Shown: one piece after another, positions 57,634-64,000 of the stretch | How positions within the stretch are numbered: the stretch's first letter is position 1 | How the letters are laid out: each line of letters opens with the position of its first letter | Assembly: GCA_018135685.1 (NCBI GenBank) | Contig: JAENPR010001534.1 | Location: 62,001-126,000, forward strand | Direction of reading: 5' to 3' | Length of the DNA stretch: 64,000 nt | Source: Themeda triandra | Lineage: Eukaryota > Streptophyta > Magnoliopsida > Poales > Poaceae | Made by a program: the position numbers and the translations under genes | Notes under the pieces: generated by a model | Told to the model about the DNA's origin: nothing | The model's database searches: none | Seen by the model: the letters and a program-made list of their open reading frames with translations, nothing else

Positions 57634-58412
57634 CTTGTTAGGACTGGCCCTAGCTAGATAGTTGATATTTCAAAAATAACAGAGGAAGACATACAATGCA
57701 AAAGTTAAGATGAAGCTCTAATAAAGAAAATAAGCAGTGTAAATTCAGGATAGAACTCTTTGACTCCTCTTAGATCATATATTATCAAAACTTTTTGTCT
57801 ATAATGCCAATACTTTTGCTCCCCAAAAAGGAAAAAACTATAATAAAGCCTAAAAAAATGTTAACTATAATAAGGCCAATCCCTTAAAATGGTTCTGTGA
57901 TATATATACACACTAAACATCAATTGGAGCATTTTCATTTTCAACTTGAACGCTGTCATATACATGGCCCGGAGGCCCTCCAAACCATAGTGGGTTACCA
58001 GCCTGGAGGCGATGGTGACACAAAACCAAGCAAGGCTGCTGCCGACTATCCTAAGACTATCAATCAAATGATAAAAGTGTGAACCCTGCTCCTTCCTAGC
58101 TCGTGTTTGATCTTCCTCCTCATCCAGATTCGCATGATTTTTATTTCATACGAGATCGAGCCGAATGGAAATACATTATTATTCTCATGAAGTCCTGATT
58201 CGTCTCCCGTCTAGAACCTATGGGATTGGGAACCTTTCTCTCTACCTCTGCAATTGCTGAAAAATCACTCTTCCTCTCACTCAATTGTACTAAAATCGCA
58301 TCACTGTATTTGTATATCAGAACGAAGGGGGAAGACACAGGGAGTAGTCAGTCTACTCCTAGGTTTGCTGAAGCCGGTTAATGTACGAAGTGAGGATGCA
58401 TCCCATCGTTAC
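57634..58412. other. Gene-free interval
   Basis: No recognised gene. A small plus-strand frame at 57,897-58,082 (61 codons, containing GPEALQTIVGYQPGGDGDTKPSK) has no family I recognise and no flanking exon support. Confidence 0.3.
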
Positions 58413-58515
58413 CTGGGCGCGGTTGTCAGAGCTGGCTACCGCTGATGCCATGCGAGCGGCCATCCGGCGCGTGCAGGCGCTTGTCCGGCGAACGTTTCTC
58501 CTCCTCCCCGTCCAT
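58413..58515 (-). pseudogene. SWC6-like exon 1, copy 3
   Basis: Minus-strand ATG at 58,515 and GT donor at 58,412-58,411. The 3' half (MAARMASAVASSDNRAQ before the donor) is the best-preserved copy of this exon end, but a ~10-base loss near 58,492 puts it out of frame with the ATG (MDGEEEK..). No exons 2-4 downstream. The promoter side (to ~58,790) parallels 16,575-16,800. Confidence 0.65.
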
Positions 58516-58800
58516 CTCCGGTCGCCAGCAGCCGCAGCAGCGCCGGGCTGGGCGGGCCCTGCGCTTGGTGAGCCGACAAGCGTGGAGCGGTTGAGGCACG
58601 GGCGCGTGGGATTGAGTGGGCGCCGGCAACAGTGACTGGTGGGCGAGTGCGTGACGGCGGCGCTGGCGGACGGCGGGCGGCGGGCGGCACGTGGTGATTG
58701 CTATTGGGCTGCTACTCGGCGTCGGGCCTTCTTTCTTGTCTTCCCATGGGCTTGCTACCGGCTTTTGTGTGTTTTCTGGCCCAGGTACTGCAGTTTTAGA
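58516..58800 (-). promoter_or_regulatory. Duplicated SWC6 promoter region, copy 3
   Basis: Shares GGCGCGTGGGATT, GATTGCTA(C/T)TGGG and CCCATGGGCTT blocks in order with 16,620-16,800, and the first of these with ~11,800-11,820. No transcription signal could be pinned down. Confidence 0.45.
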
Positions 58801-59400
58801 TGTTTCCGCTCCTGGGCCAGGCCATGGCCATCTTATAGTTTCAGTCCACAAGACCAGAACCATTCTCTCTCTCAAAGGCAAAACAGTCACTCAGTCAGTA
58901 TGCATATGTACACTGAGTTTCAAAGAAAAAAAAAATGGTATGCATATGTACTGTATACATTCAGCATGTGGAGAAAAGGAACATGAGATGTTCTTCCATG
59001 CATCGCCGACTTGCACTACATCCGCCTCGGCCTCTACGGCTCTACGGTTGATACGGCCAGCCTCTACATTCTCCCAAATTTGTCAGGCTGTACGATATAT
59101 ATATGTCTCTAACGATCACAAACCAACGTGTCTCCAACAATCACATTGCTCTTTTAGTAAAGTCTCATTTATCCCAAAACTTGTTGCTAAATAATTTTAA
59201 AAACAATCTCAAACTCAAACGTCAAACAACATACCCTTTTTTGTGTGTGATTTTGGTCGTAATTTTGACTGGCATGTGGCCCCACATGTCTTCAGGTTTT
59301 TGAATCACGTCATCTTGTATTGAATGTCTGACTTCCTAAATAATCTCAAATAAAAAAGAACTAGACAACTAAATCTCTTCAAGCACCAAAATTTGGGATA
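58801..59400. other. Gene-free interval
   Basis: No coding signal. 59,125-59,165 (GTCTCCAACAATCACATT) resembles 12,503-12,530, another trace of the duplicated SWC6 upstream flank. Confidence 0.35.
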
Positions 59401-59404
59401 GAGT

Positions 59405-62400
59405 GTGTCTCCATCCAAGATTGAAGGACCGAAAATGGCGACCGGGGGGGTGAATGGGAGCCAGTAAAATTTCTTTCAAAATAATTAGGCCACTGTCCCC
59501 AAATCACCACCAAACACGCAAAGCAAACACAATGATGTCCACGACCCAAATAAGTGGGTGGATGTTCCTAGGAACACAGCGGGACACCACAACCGAGCAC
59601 GGAAAGCCAATGGAAAAAGCAGAACACGGATCGGAGCTCAAATGACCAAGCTATGGACAAAACAGCGGGCACTAGCAAACATGTCCCATGGACTGATCAG
59701 TAGCACAACCAAGCATCATAGGATCCTCTCGGTTTTATCAGGACCGAGCACAAGCTCACTGGAGTCCAAAACCAGAATCCAATCTAGAGGACCACCTGAG
59801 TTCAGGATGACTGGACAAAACAAGGAACTGCACTCACTAAGCACAGTGTCATTCACGTGAGATCTGAACAATCTAATAAGCAAGTAATCAAAAGCCTATG
59901 GTTGCTTAGAATAACAACTCATGGTGACAAGCAAATCAAAGTAGCAGCCAACGACTTATGCACCTGCTCTTTGTACTGCTGCGTGAGGCTTGCCAAGCTG
60001 CAAAATACAGAGACAAATAGACAGGAACACAAGCTGCTATTGCTTTGAACCAATCAGAAAAGATGATGCTTGATGCGATCAAAGATACAAGCAAGGATAT
60101 GCTGCTGGATAGAGACAAAATCAATTAGCACTGGTTTCCTTCTAGACTAGGAGATGCACACGATCAGAGGCGAGCATTAGAGATTTTGGTCAATCAAAAT
60201 TACCACACGTACAAAGCAGTAAGTGCTCTCTGATGAACTGAAGAACTGATGCACGCAAAGGAACTGCAATCGATCTGCAATAGAAAAGAGCTACCACTGA
60301 AGCTGTGCTTTGCACTTGCTGGAAGAGCAGGCACTGCTCCTGCCTGCTGCAGTCAAAAAGCACAACCAGGCTGGCACCTCACGTGCGACCGAGATTCAGA
60401 GGGAGCCCGAGACGAACGCCGATAAAGACGACGAAGAGAGCTACACGACGAACTGAAGAATGAAGCAACACAATGGAACTGCAATCGAACTGCAATAGAA
60501 AAGAGCTACCACTGCTGCTGTGCTTTGCACTTGCTGGAAAGCAGTGCATGCATATGCCTATGCGTGGGCGACGGGCAAGCACAACCACTTGGGCCGGCAC
60601 CTCACATGGAATTGCCGAGATGCAGGATGAGACGAACGCCGATAAAGACCGACGAAGAGAGCAGAGGATTCTAAGCACTAGTTGGGGTCTGCACCGATCT
60701 TGGCTTGGGTGCTTCAAGCACTAGAATGGGCAGGGTCAAGCGCCAACGACTGAGCATTCGGTACCGAAAGCACCGGGTGCAGCGTTGCTTGACCTCATCC
60801 GAACCACTCGAGCAGTGACCGAGAGCACCGACGGCAGACAGCCAAGCCCAAGAATGAACAAAGGAGACAAAAAATCAAAAACCGATCCAAAACTCCATGA
60901 CTTGTTCCCAAAATTCGCACAGGAATCACAACAAGATTGTCGAGCTACTCCTAAAAGATCATGGCTCAAACCAACCTTAATCTCTGGAGAAAATCAGATC
61001 GTGGTCAACAATTCGAAAAAGTCCCAAAAAGAAAATCGTCGATTTCTCCATCCTCGTGCTAAATTGGTTCAAATCACTTGGTAGATAACCTCAGCAAATG
61101 TCCTTGTATGAAAGCCCTCAAGAAATTTGACCCAAAACGCTGCCAAATTCGATGAACAAAAATACCCCAAAAATAGCTCCAAAAATCCCAGTAAAAGATA
61201 AATTTCAGATTTGAACAAGTGAACAAGTGAGACACTAAAATTGATCCTTGGATTACTTCATGATATCCGGTTACAAGCCACTCCAAGCAAATTCAAAGCT
61301 ATGGATGGCAAAAAAAACTCAAGAAAAGAGCCACTCGTCTCTCTAACCCTAGCCTTCTCTCACACACCACAAAATGAGAGAGACCCACCAAGGATAGCTG
61401 CTCAACCAGCCCCTTCTCATATATATATAGGCGCCCGTCAAAAGACCAAAACGCTCTTACATGAAGCACGCAACCCAAATACCCTCTGGGGGCAAAACCG
61501 TCCAGGTTTTTCTTCGTTGATCCGACGGCCACCGCGCCTCCTCACTGGTAGCCTCGCTTCCATGCGATCTCCCCGATGCCGCCACGTGCCGTCCGTCCGC
61601 ATCGGGACCTCCGCCGGGTTTTGAGGCACAAACCCGCCGCCGATGGTTTTGAGACGAAACCACCAAACCGTCCGCGAGTAGCGTAGCCCGTACGCATCCC
61701 CCGCCGTGAACACTTGCGCTTGTCGATGTCCTAGCTGTCAGCCACCACAGCTAGCCGCCCGACTTCAAGGTCCCTCGGTCCAAGCCTTACGTCCGCCCTT
61801 CATCGCACCCGGTCCGTCAGCACGGCACGCCTTACTTGACCTTCACCGTACCGTCGATCACCGTCTCCAAGCTAGGCACCTGCACACCATAAGCCAAGAG
61901 ACACCGTTGTTTGACACAAAGCCGCGTGTCACAGTCAGTAAGACACACCCACACACGCCACCTGTGTTAGCACGTTGACAATCGCTCATCACAAAAGCGC
62001 TACACAATGGCTATGGAAAAGCCATGTGTTCGCAATCTCCCTCTTAATGAGTGCATTGTCAACACCAACACAAAACCAGAGACAACTTATCCAAGTGATC
62101 AAAAGCCAAAGAGAAGCCGAAGACGAGTCACTTGCAATAAGCAAAACTTGATCAAAACTTGGTCCTCAAAGACATGGGCAACGGCTCGACGCGACCAAGC
62201 AAAATAAAAGCTAGCCCTCAAGAAGAGGCAAAGCAGGCTCAACGCCACTAGCAAAGCATAAAACACCTGAAAACAGCTAGACCCTCCAGAAGAGGCAAAG
62301 GCTCAACACATCTAGCAAAACATCTCGGAGTGCAACTCCCCCTTGACAAATGCATTCCCACCAATGTATGCAATCACCCTGGATTTGTGAAGTATTCTCC

Positions 62401-64000
62401 CCCTTGTTGACAAATGCACTTATCAAGATAGAAGCAAAAGAGTCTACAACTCCCCCTCATAACATGCTATGAATGCCATGAGATGCAGAAATGCAAAGCT
62501 TCAAGAGTATAGCAAGTTGAATAAAAACATGCTCAAGTTGGTACGACATATGTATTACAATAGGCACAAGACAAGGCCAATGCTCAAACTGATCAAATGA
62601 GACGAAATATGAATCATAAGCATTTTGACTAGTTTTACAGCATTGTATAAAAGGTGTTCACCAAAGAGGATAGCACATAACACATATAAGCAGGAGATCA
62701 AACTAGTGCTAGCACATATAAACAAAAGTGAACTACCCCATATAACGGTCATACATCATGTCTCAAGGAAGCACTTTACACTTGTAGCTTCAACATTGAT
62801 CAGAGTTTTAGCAGATTACAAGGTTATTTTTAGACATGTGTATGTGAGAGGATCAAACTATTCGCCAAAAGATTTTGTTATTTTTATCATGTTTTTCAAC
62901 CACGCCAAGTTCATCCCTTTGTGAAAGTGGGAAGCTGTCTCGTCATGAGTGGTTACGGACTAGCATTACAATGCCCAAGTTCATCTCACTCAAATGAATG
63001 AGAAGTAGTCTTGTGACATTGCCGTGGGACAGTAAAGATCCCAACTCAAAGTATTTTCATCATTACTTAGCTTAGACATCAAATTTTAGCACAAGATTAT
63101 CAAGAGGTCCGAGCTAAGTGTATGACTCAAGAAACATGAGACATAGCAACTATGCATACATATGAAAGCAACATGAATCTCAACACATCCTACACATGCT
63201 AGTTACCATCTCAAAGGTGAACATTTTTCTGATTTCATCATTTATTAAGCAAGTTCATATTTTAAAAACAAGCTTAGCTCATAACATGTATCAATATGAT
63301 CAAAAAGAGCCTAAGCTGCTATTATCATCATGTATCCATAGGTCATATCAACAAGAGCATAATCTCAATCAACAAGCTATACAAGTGAAGCTTAGCATAT
63401 GCTCTATAATACATGATGAGATGCCATGCTAAAAGAGAAGGAATTTAACTCAATACCAAGAAACATTTAGGAAGGTTCAAATAAACATGAAGACATAAAA
63501 GAACCAACTCCCCTCGAAAATGCCAAACTCCCCCTCAACCAAAGACACCTAGCAAAAGAAAACTAGGAAACAAAAGGCACAAACCACAAGAAAAAGTTCC
63601 AACTCCAAAAGAAGGAAAACCCAAAGGAGCAAAGAACACCCTAAAGACATAGCAAGCCCAAAAGCAACCAAAAACTCAACTCATGCTACAAAGCACAATG
63701 ATGATATCAATTAGGAAGTAAAAGCATGTAACATGAAGCTAATTAAAATGGCGAAAAGCTTGGGCTAGCAAAACATGTCAATAGGATACATGTAACTGTA
63801 CAAAAGCTAACAAAAAGGATATCTAATGAACATCATACCAAGTACATAATTTAAGCATATGGTAAAGCATGGTAAAATGTTCATGAGGATCACACACTAA
63901 CATGAAAAGTGGTTAATCCACCAAGATATACACAAAGTTAGCATGGCATATGATACACAAGATAAAACATGCTAGGCTAGATATAAAAGCATGATACAAA
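59405..64000. mobile_element. Copia (SIRE-like) LTR-derived sequence, runs off the right edge
   Basis: GATTGAAGGACCGAAAATGGCG near 59,420, the TATA-like TCATATATATATAGGCGC at ~61,418-61,435, and repeated ACTCCCCCTT(G) strings (62,330-62,460; 63,500-63,540) are features I associate with SIRE/Maximus LTRs and adjacent non-coding DNA. Two diverged ~130-base direct repeats (AAAGAGCTACCACTG..GCTGTGCTTTGCACTTGCTGG) occur at 60,278-60,415 and 60,490-60,610. No gag or pol frame is visible; LTR ends could not be fixed. Confidence 0.45.

Noticed and set aside
1..64000. tRNA, rRNA or snRNA genes
   Set aside because: No clear cloverleaf with A/B boxes or conserved rRNA core was noticed by eye; a covariance-model scan was not possible.

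Overview
Plant nuclear DNA from a grass (Poaceae). The evidence is the protein families present (L-type lectin receptor kinase, DUF4220/DUF594 and tandem PGG membrane proteins, a ZNHIT1/SWC6 homologue), the GT-AG introns, and the transposon mix (CACTA with GCCGTCGGCAAAG subterminal repeats, Tat-type Ty3 elements with an antisense ORF, Athila, SIRE-type Copia, a 'CTCCCTCCGT' Stowaway). The species cannot be fixed by eye; a panicoid grass is only a guess. I saw no bacterial, organellar, tRNA, rRNA or CRISPR features.

Layout. 1-3.2 kb: a Copia element running off the left edge (decayed gag, primer site, long LTR). 4.0-6.1 kb: the only clearly intact host gene, an intronless lectin receptor kinase. 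7.4-11.7 kb: an SWC6-like histone-exchange subunit gene on the minus strand. Its four exons are recognisable but frameshifted, and a LINE sits in intron 1. 13.4-15.9 kb: a DUF4220/DUF594 reading frame interrupted only by two TGA codons. 16-19.5 kb: a second copy of the SWC6 promoter and exon 1, a 1.3-kb insertion, and a hairpin MITE with a 9-bp target duplication. 19.75-20.6 kb: a solo LTR.

21,451-42,673 is one CACTA transposon with 3-bp CTT duplications. It carries a decayed Transposase_24 gene. Inside it lie (a) a Tat-type Ty3 block (about 21.8-29.9 kb) with one internal LTR in apparently permuted order, gag and integrase but no reverse transcriptase, and a large antisense ORF, and (b) an Athila-type element (32,162-41,612, TSD CTTGT) that also lacks reverse transcriptase and integrase.

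43.2-50.1 kb: a minus-strand gene encoding five tandem PGG domains, split by a 3.8-kb hAT element and frameshifted before the last PGG unit. 50.4-52.4 kb: an RT-less LINE-type retroposon with a 16-bp target duplication. 52.5-58.9 kb: gene-poor DNA with an inverted-repeat structure, a duplicated ~0.5-kb segment, a Stowaway MITE and a third SWC6 promoter/exon-1 copy. 59.4-64 kb: Copia-like LTR-derived, non-coding sequence.

Overall this is a heavily transposon-invaded locus built on a locally duplicated SWC6/DUF594/PGG segment, in which most host genes have decayed.
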